A DNA stretch of 8,100 nucleotides from Terriglobales bacterium (lineage in GTDB: Bacteria; Acidobacteriota; Terriglobia; Terriglobales; Gp1-AA117), in the NCBI GenBank assembly GCA_030150795.1, contig JASLFF010000126.1:1-8100 (forward strand), in the 5' to 3' direction. Shown one piece after another: positions 1-6,200 of this stretch. The notes beneath the pieces are model-generated. The model searched no databases and was not told the origin of the DNA. It worked only from the letters and a program-made list of their open reading frames with translations. The translations under genes were made by a program, and so were the position numbers. Position 1 is the first letter of the stretch. Every line of letters starts with the position of its first letter.

Positions 1-20
1 AGAAACATCTTGCGTAGCAT
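1..20 (-). CDS. 5' end of a minus-strand gene, cut by the window edge
   Basis: Only the first codons are visible: ATG at 20-18, then codons for L-R-K-M-F before the window ends. The start is chosen because a strong Shine-Dalgarno GAGGAG (minus strand, bases 32-27) lies six bases upstream of the ATG. Nothing can be said about function. It is transcribed in the same direction as the gene at 358-1089, but the gap of about 340 bases argues against simple translational coupling. The short visible length is the main uncertainty. Confidence 0.45.
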
Positions 21-36
21 GGAACACTCCTCGGGG

Positions 37-357
37 AACTAACAATCAACGATGCCCTGCAAAATCAGCAGGTGGTCTGGATTGAAGTGCTCTAGGTGTA
101 AATGACTCGTTAAAAAGAATCGTAACTCTCGAACTAAATGAGCTAACAACTCCTTACAAACAAGATCAAATATTCCTAGAAACGCGCTCCTCCTCCTTTA
201 TTTCCGGAATGGACAACTGCTTCTAAAGGCGACCTCCAGTTTTTTAAAGGCACCATCCTCGCGCGGAAATGAGGGAAGGCCATTTTTCCTCTCGGAATCT
301 CCGGGATAACTCAACCACCTCAACGCATATGACGCCTTCCCCAAGCGCGTTGCCATG
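37..357. other. Intergenic stretch without a recognisable gene
   Basis: The stretch is AT-rich at 100-180, with stops in all frames. A minus-strand purine run (GGAGGAGGAG, about 186-197) resembles a ribosome binding site but is followed by no usable start codon. The only structure I see is an imperfect hairpin at 271-291, listed separately. The open frames here look random. Confidence 0.5.
271..291 (-). terminator. Possible weak terminator hairpin downstream of the 358-1089 gene
   Basis: The arms GAGGGAA (271-277) and TTTCCTC (285-291) form seven pairs with one G-U and a 7-base loop. The hairpin lies about 65 bases past the stop codon of the minus-strand gene. No clear U-run follows on that strand, so a terminator role is uncertain. 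Confidence 0.22.
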
Positions 358-1089
358 CTAGTTGCGCTTCTTTGTGAAAGGCCGGACAAGGTCGGGGAGG
401 AACTCCTTCATGACGCCCAAACCGATATTGCTGCCCATGGTGATACCGAAGCTTACGGCGGCGTCGCCGGCGGAATGCTGACTAGGCGGAAGCCAAGTCC
501 GCGCCAGGAATGCTCCTGCCGCTACACCACCTACTTGGGAGATGGAAAACTGGCGTGTTCCATCGTCATGGCGCGCCAGGATGCCGCTGCTTAGGGCGTA
601 AACCGTGCGCGACCAGAAACCTTGCTTGCCCGAGTTGAAGTAGCGGTTATCCTCGTGCAGTGCACTGCTTAATCCGTAAGTCACCGTGCGTTGGATTGAG
701 TACTGCCCCAAAATGTTGGCGAATCGCTTGCCATAACCGGACACCCCCTGCTCCCACTCAGAAGGCTTGTCATTCCATTGGTCAATTCCCGCGGAGAACG
801 CGCATCGGGCAAAGCTAAGCGGATTAATCATGGTGCTGAAATAGAGATGATTGCGTTCGGTCTGGCTCATGGGATGAAATTCCTTGGATTTCTCTGTGCC
901 CGCCATGTTGAGGAGATTAAACACGCTGCTCTTAAGCTTGGAGCCCGACTGCGTGGAACTGGCGTCCGTCTGCTCTTGCGGCGCCGATTGGCTCTGTGCT
1001 TGAACTGCGAAGCTGACTACAACAATCAGCAAGATACACGCATAACGGCAGACAGAGGCGGTCGTCTTCCGGCATTTCATGGCTGGCAT
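358..1089 (-). CDS. Exported protein of unknown function
   Basis: This 243-residue protein has a positively charged N-terminus (K5, R7, R15), a hydrophobic core at about 17-30 and a likely signal-peptidase site after AVQA (residue 31). It is therefore probably periplasmic or outer-membrane associated. The next 30 residues are Q/S/T-rich and look like a disordered linker. From about residue 75 the sequence is ordered: an NHLYFSTMINPLSFARCAFSAG stretch, W105/W112, a GYGKRFAN motif (118-125), an HEDNRYF motif (145-151) and a Gly/Ala-rich C-terminal half. I recognise this general style from unnamed acidobacterial proteins but cannot assign a family or function. The ATG at 1089 is the outermost start, since a stop lies in frame seven codons upstream. 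An ATG at 1080 (M4) is equally possible, and neither has a good ribosome binding site. The gene is divergent from the phospholipase-like gene, separated by 222 bases. Confidence 0.75.
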   Translation of the reverse strand: MPAMKCRKTTASVCRYACILLIVVVSFAVQAQSQSAPQEQTDASSTQSGSKLKSSVFNLLNMAGTEKSKEFHPMSQTERNHLYFSTMINPLSFARCAFSAGIDQWNDKPSEWEQGVSGYGKRFANILGQYSIQRTVTYGLSSALHEDNRYFNSGKQGFWSRTVYALSSGILARHDDGTRQFSISQVGGVAAGAFLARTWLPPSQHSAGDAAVSFGITMGSNIGLGVMKEFLPDLVRPFTKKRN

Positions 1090-1311
1090 CTTAGGGCCGA
1101 AGCATGGTTAACCGAAGCTGGAAGAACTAGCAGGCGCGAAATTCCACCCTCCTGGTAAAAGTGCCAGCTTCTGCGCTGGTAAGGCGGCATTACCGTCTAC
1201 AGGACACGAGCAAGGTATCAACAACCGCGGCAAATCCTTAGGAACGCGCTCGGCTTTTACAAATCGAGCAGTGCGCTCGACCCGTTGACGTGCCGAGGCT
1301 AACCAGTTCAA
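1090..1311. promoter_or_regulatory. Divergent intergenic region between two secreted-protein genes
   Basis: These 222 bases separate the divergent starts at 1089 (minus) and 1312 (plus), so both promoters should lie here. I could not pick convincing -35/-10 pairs. A perfect 6-bp inverted repeat, TCGAGC (1264-1269) and GCTCGA (1275-1280) with a 5-base loop, lies 31 bases before the plus-strand ATG and could be a regulator site or a leader hairpin. A minus-strand AGGAGGG near 1147-1153 is followed only by a very short frame. Confidence 0.35.
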
Positions 1312-2688
1312 ATGAAAACTGCGTCACATACTCCTGGGCGGTGGAAGCAGTATCGGAACGCTCCTGCTGCAAACGGCAGAAGCAGATTCCGCGTCATTGT
1401 GGGTATAGTCCTGGCAATTTGCCTTGCTCGCACTTGCGGCGGGTACTCCGTGCTGACTCATGAAGCGATCATCGACGCAGCCTGGAAAGACGCCATTGCT
1501 CCGCAACTCCTCAAACGCTTTCCTAGTGCTACCCAGAAAGAACTCCTGCAGGCCCACGCGTATGTTTATGGCGGCGCGATTATCCAGGACATGGGCTATT
1601 ATCCGTTTGGCAGCAAATTCTTCAGCGATCTGACACACTATGTCCGAAGCGGCGATTTCGTCATCGCGCTCCTCACAGAGTCCAGAGACTTGAATGAATA
1701 CGCATTTGCGCTGGGTGCTCTGGCGCATTATGCTGCCGATAATTCCGGTCATCCGCTCGCGACGAATCCTGCAGTTGCTCTCATGTATCCCAAGCTGGCA
1801 AAAAAATATGGCCCGGTAGTAACTTATGAGGACAATCCAGGTGTGCACGCACGAGTGGAGTTTGGCTTCGATGTGGACCAGGTGGCGGAAGGCCACTACG
1901 CCCCGAGCGCCTACCATGAGTTCATCGGCTTTGAAGTCTCCAAGCCGCTCCTGGAAAGAGCATTCTTAAAAACTTACTCAATCGAATTATCATCCGTCTT
2001 TGGGAGCGTCGATCTCTCCATCGGTACCTATCGATATGCTGTCTCCAAAGTTATTCCACGGACGACCAAGGTGGCGTGGCATCTTAAAAAAGACCAGATC
2101 CGAAACAGCGATCCCAGCGAGACGCGAAAGAAGTTTGTCTACAACATTTCGCAATCCGGATATCGCAAAGAGTGGGGACACATCTATGAGAAGCCGGGTT
2201 TCTTCGCGCGAGTCAAGGCGTTCTTTCTGAGACTGGTGCCGAAAGTGGGGCCGTTCAGCGCTCTAGCTTTTCATCCGCCTACGCCAGTTGTGGAGCAAAT
2301 GTACATGCACAGTTTCAATGAGACGCTGGCCCACTACCAGAAGCTCCTGGTCGCCCAGGGAGAAGACAGACTACGACTGGAAAACGATAACCTCGACACG
2401 GGTGGAACCACAGAAGCCGGAGTTTATCGGCCTGCCGATAAATCGTATGCAATGTTGCTTCAGAAACTGGATGGTAAGCCGGTCGCTGACGATTTACGAC
2501 GAAACATACTCGAGTTCTACGCGGACCTGGAAAAGCCGTTTGTGACCAAGAAGAACCCGCGGGAGTGGAAAAACGTTCTGCGGGAATTGGATACATTGAA
2601 GGCGGAGGAAAAGACCCACGCCCATGCGCGATCCATACCGGCCACTACAAGTTATAGCATGGAAAGATCAGGTGGAGTGAGTCAGTAG
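1312..2688 (+). CDS. Secreted zinc-dependent phospholipase C-like protein
   Basis: The 458-residue protein has a basic N-terminus, a hydrophobic signal segment at about 27-41 and a probable cleavage just before YSVLTHEAIIDAAW (from residue 45). The N-terminal domain matches the all-helical zinc-dependent phospholipase C / S1-P1 nuclease fold, in which several His and Asp residues bind a zinc cluster. Candidate ligands are H50, H82, D93 in the IIQDMGYYP segment, H109 in DLTHY, H139 and D143 in ALAHYAADNSGH, and H147. H179 and E183 follow in HARVEFGFD. In the family the usual reaction is hydrolysis of phosphodiester head groups of phospholipids; the true substrate here is unknown. The last 200 residues form a helical extension without motifs I recognise, so the protein is longer than the classic enzyme of about 245-280 residues. 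The ATG at 1312 gives a sensible signal peptide; the ribosome binding site (GAGG, 1295-1298) is weak and 13 bases away. It converges on the SYLF gene. Confidence 0.82.
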   Translation: MKTASHTPGRWKQYRNAPAANGRSRFRVIVGIVLAICLARTCGGYSVLTHEAIIDAAWKDAIAPQLLKRFPSATQKELLQAHAYVYGGAIIQDMGYYPFGSKFFSDLTHYVRSGDFVIALLTESRDLNEYAFALGALAHYAADNSGHPLATNPAVALMYPKLAKKYGPVVTYEDNPGVHARVEFGFDVDQVAEGHYAPSAYHEFIGFEVSKPLLERAFLKTYSIELSSVFGSVDLSIGTYRYAVSKVIPRTTKVAWHLKKDQIRNSDPSETRKKFVYNISQSGYRKEWGHIYEKPGFFARVKAFFLRLVPKVGPFSALAFHPPTPVVEQMYMHSFNETLAHYQKLLVAQGEDRLRLENDNLDTGGTTEAGVYRPADKSYAMLLQKLDGKPVADDLRRNILEFYADLEKPFVTKKNPREWKNVLRELDTLKAEEKTHAHARSIPATTSYSMERSGGVSQ

Positions 2689-2695
2689 CTACATC

Positions 2696-2720
2696 CAGTG
2701 CCTCAATCCACCAGGCACTG
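2696..2720. terminator. Bidirectional terminator hairpin between convergent genes
   Basis: A perfect 8-bp inverted repeat, CAGTGCCT (2696-2703) and AGGCACTG (2713-2720), has a 9-base loop. It fills the 32-base gap between the stop of the phospholipase-like gene (2688) and the stop of the SYLF gene (2721). On the plus strand it is followed by TCATTTCTCTT, a moderate U-rich tract; the minus side has no U-run. The location makes a shared terminator the simplest reading. Confidence 0.6.
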
Positions 2721-3449
2721 TCATTTCTCTTGTGAGACCCTTGTAGGCGATTTCGCCGTGAGGATACTAAGCAATTGTTTGGCTGATTCCGGCGCGGGGC
2801 CAGCACTGCCATTAATGATTTGCGTGGCGTCTACTTTCTTGCCATACAGTTTTTCGTTCGCGTCCCCATCCGGGCCAAGAGACGTTCCCGAGAGAGAAAC
2901 GCCGGCAAACACACCCTGCGCCCGGGAATAGGAGAGCATTTGTGCCGTCATGGCGCCGTTGGTTGCGGCTTCAGCATCCCGGCCGACCGGACCAGCGGCG
3001 ATGCTGGCATCGGCGCCAAGTTTAGCCTTACCCTTCATCAGGGCGCGAGCGCCTTTCTCATTCATTACCAGAACAACAAAGTCCGTAGCTTGTCCGCCGG
3101 CTTGAAGCCCAAAGCTACCGCCAGAGGATTGCATCATGGTGGGTGCGCTCCAAGGCCCTTGGAGATTGGCGCCGCCACGGCACGTCATCACTCCGCGTCC
3201 GTACTGAGCGCCAACGATGAACCCAGCCTTCTTTACGGACGGAAGAACGATCACGCATTCAGCTTTGTTGAGCAGGCCGACGGGAATTCCGCTGCTTGCA
3301 TTCGCCAGTTCCATCATTACAGTGCCTGACTCTTTTACCCGTTCCTGTTCCTTCGCGTTATCATCCGCACGCACGATGCTGGTAAAGGTCAAACACAGGC
3401 CAACCATCATTAGAGCAATCATTCTTTTCTTCTGGAGAATTTGAGGCAT
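2721..3449 (-). CDS. Secreted SYLF (YSC84-type) lipid-binding domain protein
   Basis: The 242-residue protein has a signal peptide (K7 K8 R9, hydrophobic 10-24) with a likely cleavage after VRA (residue 28), so it should be periplasmic. The rest is a single SYLF/YSC84 domain. It shows LLNKAECVIVLPSVKKAGFIVGA (59-81) with the GRGVMTCR segment (84-91), then W100-S-A-P, the GGSFGLQAGGQATDFVVLVM segment (110-129) and LSYSRAQGVFAGVSLSG (172-188), which is the family signature near the C-terminus. In eukaryotes this domain binds phosphoinositides; the bacterial role is not settled. The start is well supported: GAGAGGAG (minus strand, 3464-3457) lies seven bases before ATG. It ends in a genuine TGA directly beside the terminator hairpin. 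That matters because it shows that TGA is a normal stop in this genome. Confidence 0.9.
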   Translation of the reverse strand: MPQILQKKRMIALMMVGLCLTFTSIVRADDNAKEQERVKESGTVMMELANASSGIPVGLLNKAECVIVLPSVKKAGFIVGAQYGRGVMTCRGGANLQGPWSAPTMMQSSGGSFGLQAGGQATDFVVLVMNEKGARALMKGKAKLGADASIAAGPVGRDAEAATNGAMTAQMLSYSRAQGVFAGVSLSGTSLGPDGDANEKLYGKKVDATQIINGSAGPAPESAKQLLSILTAKSPTRVSQEK

Positions 3450-3670
3450 GGTAGTACTCCTCTCAGGATTGTTAGCTGGCTGGAATCGTGAGTAAAACTG
3501 TCAAAAGTACCAGTCTCGCGTCAGCTTTTTGCGAAGTAGAGTTGTGAGGGCGGGAGCTTTATACGCTTGTGGTACCAGGTCCATCCGCTCTCTGACGAAC
3601 AGAGAATTTATTGATTTTTCTCGAAGCGTTGCAAGAGACACCCTGGAGCCGGCGCAATAAAGCTCAAGGA

Positions 3671-3702
3671 GGCGTCTTCACCGACCGCTAGCGGTGAACG
3701 CC
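3671..3702. other. Stable hairpin with nested palindrome
   Basis: GGCG (3671-3674) plus TTCACC (3677-3682) pair with GGTGAA (3693-3698) plus CGCC (3699-3702). This gives ten pairs interrupted only by a two-base TC bulge. A competing perfect 12-bp palindrome, ACCGCTAGCGGT (3684-3695), overlaps the loop. The structure lies 24 bases before the terminator hairpin. Confidence 0.5.
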
Positions 3703-3726
3703 GTTATAAGGAGCCGCCAAGGAAAG

Positions 3727-3759
3727 CGCGGGGAGTGAAAAGCTCTCCGCGTTTTGTTT
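3727..3759 (+). terminator. Intrinsic terminator, strongest on the plus strand
   Basis: The stem is CGCGGGGAG (3727-3735) with CTCTCCGCG (3743-3751), nine pairs with one G-U, with a 7-base loop, followed by TTTTGTTT (3752-3759). This is a textbook rho-independent terminator on the plus strand. On the minus strand the same stem is followed by CTTTCCTT, a weaker tract, and could end the hydrolase transcript about 80 bases past its stop. No plus-strand gene precedes it within 1 kb except across the convergent terminator at 2696-2720. Confidence 0.65.
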
Positions 3760-3838
3760 ACCTGCCTTCACAAAGCGGCGAGTATGGAACACCCACGGTA
3801 TTGGTGTGTTAAACAACCGCGGAGCATGAGGCACACAC

Positions 3839-4930
3839 CTAAGAGCCATTCTTGATCTCATGTTTGTTCGGCTTGTCATAGGGAAGTCGATAGATAATTT
3901 CGACGGTATCTGTCGCGGTCTTGTCTTTTTTCTTTTTCAACGTTTGCAAGTCGCAGCGGTCAAGATTTCTTGCTGCCGCGGTGTTGCCTTTCAGGACTTC
4001 GCCAACATCATCGAACATGAGCTGGGAGCTTTCATAATACGAATGGCCGATCAAGCCAGCATTCAGGGGCGAGGCATCAACCGTATCCAGGCCTTCTGCT
4101 ACAACGTACTCGCGCTTAGCATCACCGGCGCGCGGCGTCCGTGAGTGCAGGATCCGGGAAAATCCCAGAGCAAGATCGTGGTTTGAAAGGTACATGGTCC
4201 GGTTTTTAAACGGGCCCGACCGCAGAAACAGTTCGCGAAAGGTTTGGGCATCCACGTCCGGAGCGATCATCACCAGTTGTCCCAGGCGCTCCGCCGGCAA
4301 GTTGAGCCGGGCCAAACATTGCAGCGCTGCCCGGTTTCCCATGCTGTGCGCCACAATGTGAAGGACGTGATTGGGAGGAAGAGCATCCACCAGGTCCTTG
4401 AGGAAGCCGGTAAGGTGTTCGAAGGTCCATTCATTGACGTCGTAATCTTTGCCATAAGCGAAAAGACGATTTTGCGACGGCCAACTATAGGCCACCGGAA
4501 GCGCGTCCACTCTGCTGCGCTGCACAAGGCGCGCAGCGATTTGCAACGACTCATCGAAGGAATAACGGTAGCCATGGATAAACAGCACGACATCCTTTCC
4601 TGAGTGAGTGATTCGACTGAAAAACTCATTGCCGTTTGGGAGGGCCAAAGATCCTTCAGTGCATGGTGCAATGCCTTCCGGGTCCTCGCATTTCACGCCA
4701 TAGGTGAGGCGTTGCGGAGCAAGGTTGCGTTCCGCAGAAAAGGTGAGATGCTCCAGGGATTTTGGTTCCCGGTCCGTAGCGAACAGCACACCGGTTACGT
4801 GGAGAGGAGGCGCAGGCGGCTCAGCCAGATAGTGCGCCGGGCACGTCTTATATTTGCGGCAACCTGACAGCAAGGCGGCAACCGCGAACGCAAGAATAAA
4901 GAAACTAGAACGGAAGAACAAAGGCTTCAT
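3839..4930 (-). CDS. Alpha/beta-hydrolase lipoprotein (DUF900-like)
   Basis: From the ATG at 4930 the protein has 363 residues. A GTG nine bases upstream (4939) would add three. Neither start has a clear ribosome binding site, and I prefer the ATG because it begins a classic lipoprotein signal MKPLFFRSSFF. The lipobox LLSGC follows (Cys at residue 24), so the protein is probably lipid-anchored outside the inner membrane. The catalytic domain (about 80-320) shows the oxyanion-loop HGYRYSFDES, a YSWPS segment, the nucleophile elbow AHSMGNR (Ser about 196), an IAPDVD strand, YLSNHDLAL (likely acid Asp about 252) and GHSYYESSQ (catalytic His about 296). This order matches DUF900-type serine hydrolases. 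The substrate is unknown; ester or lipid hydrolysis is inferred from the fold. The C-terminus is Lys-rich. The peroxidase-like gene lies 183 bases upstream on the same strand; that gap is too long to claim an operon. Confidence 0.85.
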   Translation of the reverse strand: MKPLFFRSSFFILAFAVAALLSGCRKYKTCPAHYLAEPPAPPLHVTGVLFATDREPKSLEHLTFSAERNLAPQRLTYGVKCEDPEGIAPCTEGSLALPNGNEFFSRITHSGKDVVLFIHGYRYSFDESLQIAARLVQRSRVDALPVAYSWPSQNRLFAYGKDYDVNEWTFEHLTGFLKDLVDALPPNHVLHIVAHSMGNRAALQCLARLNLPAERLGQLVMIAPDVDAQTFRELFLRSGPFKNRTMYLSNHDLALGFSRILHSRTPRAGDAKREYVVAEGLDTVDASPLNAGLIGHSYYESSQLMFDDVGEVLKGNTAAARNLDRCDLQTLKKKKDKTATDTVEIIYRLPYDKPNKHEIKNGS

Positions 4931-5113
4931 GTTGGGCACGTGGACCGGAGTTTGAAAATATTGTGAAAATGGGTTTCATTTTAAATCCACTTTTCTCTTT
5001 TGGCATTGCACTCCGGCGGGATTTGTTCGACATGGTGCAAACCCAACATAGGGCTTCATGCGAGCAGCGCGATTTTAGCCAGGGGATATGCATACGCGCC
5101 TTTCGCGCAATTC

Positions 5114-5698
5114 CTACTTGGTCACCGCATTCATTTCCAGGTAACCCTGCGGCGAGATTCCAAAAGCATCGGCCACCCGGTTGAAGAAGGCGAACATTGC
5201 CGTGACGTAAACCGCTTCGGCAATCTGCGGCTCGGTCCAGCCGGCATTGCGCAGTTGCTGCACGTCCTCGAACGTGGTGCGCGGGGCCGCTTCCGTCACT
5301 TTTTTTACATAGTCCAGCAGCGCGCGTTCTTTTGCCGATAATCCAGCGTCGTCAAGATTGCCCTCCACAATTGCCGCCACCATTTTGTCCCCGGCCCCCT
5401 GAACACGCAGGAAGTAAGCATGCGAGTCCAGTCAATAAGGGCAACGATTCAGGTACGACACATAGCTGGCAATCGCCTCTTTCGTCTTTCGGTCAAGATG
5501 CCCTTCAGAAAAGTGCACGCCATTGCTGAACGCCATTACCTGCCTTAGGAAATCAGGGCGATGGCTGAAGCACTTCAGTATTCCCGGCATCTGCTGCCGT
5601 CCGGACTGCGCGCGCCATTCGTCATAGACTATCGCGAGCTCACCGGTCGCATCCGCGTCTTCAATCAGGTTGATCTTGTGCTCCGCTTTCTCTTTCAT
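5114..5698 (-). CDS. AhpD-like peroxidase-related protein with in-frame TGA, candidate selenoprotein
   Basis: One uninterrupted frame of 194 sense codons plus an internal TGA at 5434-5432 encodes a carboxymuconolactone decarboxylase/AhpD-type protein of the peroxidase-related group. With the ATG at 5698 as residue 1, the active-site pattern is E74, C86, position 89 = TGA, H93. That spacing equals Glu118-Cys130-Cys133-His137 of Mycobacterium tuberculosis AhpD. The TGA thus replaces the second, reactive Cys of C-P-Y-C, giving a C-x-x-U centre if read as selenocysteine. Family-like sequence continues past it: DSHAYFLRV, LSAKERALLDYV, DVQQLRNAGWTEPQIAEAV and FFNRVADAFGI, ending at TAG. AhpD relatives reduce peroxides or disulfides in the cytoplasm. 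The TGA is followed by C, a context that favours readthrough. The ATG is preceded by a G-rich run (GGGTGGGGG); a GTG at 5710 is the alternative start. If the TGA is a mutation, the locus is a recent pseudogene with no other damage. Confidence 0.75.
5395..5431 (-). promoter_or_regulatory. Candidate bacterial SECIS hairpin(s) right after the TGA
   Basis: Two mutually exclusive folds begin within the 37 bases after TGA. Fold 1 is CTTCCTG (5414-5408) with CAGGGGG (5401-5395), seven pairs including two G-U, loop CGTGTT. The loop starts 25 bases after the TGA and has G at its second position. Fold 2 is CTGGAC plus CGCA (5431-5426, 5424-5421) with TGCG plus GTTCAG (5409-5406, 5404-5399), ten pairs including one G-U around one U-U mismatch, with an 11-base loop that also has G second. 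Bacterial SECIS elements typically lie inside the coding region just after UGA, with a G at loop position one or two. Fold 1 fits the usual distance better. Pairing was done by eye. Confidence 0.45.
5432..5434 (-). other. In-frame TGA, candidate selenocysteine codon
   Basis: The codon string read on the minus strand is TGC-CCT-TAT-TGA-CTG-GAC-TCG-CAT, giving C-P-Y-TGA-L-D-S-H. In the family this position is Cys, whose codons TGC/TGT differ from TGA by one base. No frameshift is present on either side, and the downstream part needs no separate start. The genuine TGA stop of the neighbouring SYLF gene argues against general reassignment of TGA. Confidence 0.65.
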
Positions 5699-5784
5699 CA
5701 CTACCCCCACCCCCTGGCTCCAACTAGGATTCTAAGCAGCTTACACGATTCAATCCCGGGGATACCCAGTCGAATCCCAGCTTC

Positions 5785-5812
5785 CAATCAGTGTTCTCAG
5801 TGTCAATCAGTG
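5785..5812. repeat. Direct repeat of CAATCAGTG upstream of the AhpD-like gene
   Basis: CAATCAGTG occurs at 5785-5793 and 5804-5812, a spacing of 19 bases, with a third CAGTG core at 5798-5802. The pair lies 90-115 bases upstream of the candidate selenoprotein start, a position suitable for a regulator binding on one helix face. Function is unproven. Confidence 0.3.
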
Positions 5813-5922
5813 GTGAGATCCTGCCTTTTCCGATCACGTGTGACCCCGGCGATGGGCGCCCATCCCCCACCCGGCATTTTTTCACTGTTTGTTGCAAACA
5901 AAAGGATTTCTACAAATCGACG

Positions 5923-5977
5923 CTTGGGTGGCCCTTGCGTGGCCCAAGGGTGGCCCAAGCGTCACGCAAGGGTCACC
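5923..5977. repeat. Five tandem 11-base units forming alternative hairpins
   Basis: The units are CTTGGGTGGCC, CTTGCGTGGCC, CAAGGGTGGCC, CAAGCGTCACG and CAAGGGTCACC, followed by a degenerate CAAACCC tail. The fifth base alternates G, C, G, C, G. The array folds in two exclusive ways. One has a 10-bp stem (5919-5928 with 5954-5963) capped by a 6-bp stem (5932-5937 with 5945-5950). The other is an 18-bp stem with one G-T pair (5924-5941 with 5963-5980). No gene is involved. Confidence 0.75.
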
Positions 5978-6020
5978 CAAACCCAAACCCAATGGCAGAG
6001 GGTCGTGATGGCTCTCGCTT

Positions 6021-6061
6021 CTGGCTAGCAGCCAGCAGCTAGGTGCTAACAGCTTCTTTTT
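6021..6061 (+). terminator. Possible hairpin plus T-run in the gene-free stretch
   Basis: CTGGCT (6021-6026) and AGCCAG (6030-6035) form a six-pair hairpin with a 3-base loop. A run of mostly T begins about 16 bases later (6053-6061), which is too far for a standard terminator. No plus-strand gene lies upstream, so this is weak. Confidence 0.15.
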
Positions 6062-6200
6062 TCAAAGACCATTCCCAACACAACTTTTCCGCTCTGGAGC
6101 GAATTTCTAAATTTACCTTTTGTTCGCTTTTAAGTCAAGCAAAAATTACCAAAAATGCTCCCTCCAAACTCCCAACTGTGCGGACGAAACGGGGCGGAGC

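Larger units (their letters stand above)
3450..3838. other. Structured 390-base gap, no protein gene seen
   Basis: The gap lies between the start of the SYLF gene and the stop of the hydrolase gene, both minus strand, so it should hold the SYLF promoter. A minus-strand TTGACA is present (plus-strand TGTCAA near 3499-3504), but I see no matching -10. The gap contains at least three hairpins: TCTCTG/CAGAGA (3589-3605) followed by a T-rich run, the bulged stem at 3671-3702, and the terminator at 3727-3759. The last two are listed separately. The packing of hairpins before a plus-strand terminator raises the possibility of a small plus-strand RNA. Confidence 0.4.

Noticed and set aside
198..389. 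A 63-residue minus-strand frame
   Set aside because: It overlaps the end of the exported-protein gene, is rich in Ser/Arg with no domain pattern, and has no supporting ribosome binding site.
4905..5093. A 62-residue minus-strand frame between the hydrolase and AhpD-like genes
   Set aside because: It overlaps the hydrolase start in another frame and shows no recognisable sequence pattern.
5114..5383. A separate 89-residue gene starting at ATG 5383
   Set aside because: It is the in-frame continuation of the AhpD-like gene. The 16 codons between TGA and this ATG encode family-conserved DSHAYFLRV sequence, so a separate start would discard the active-site His.
5740..5790. A tmRNA- or tRNA-like stretch (minus strand GGATTCGACTGGG)
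   Set aside because: The resemblance is limited to a few bases, and no acceptor stem or T-arm pairing could be completed.
5801..5806. Perfect minus-strand TTGACA as promoter of the AhpD-like gene
   Set aside because: No -10-like hexamer occurs at 16-18 bases downstream.
5561..6042. Plus-strand frames of 83 and 155 residues across the gene-free stretch
   Set aside because: One runs antisense into the AhpD-like gene and both translate the 11-base repeat array; composition and lack of motifs mark them as chance frames.
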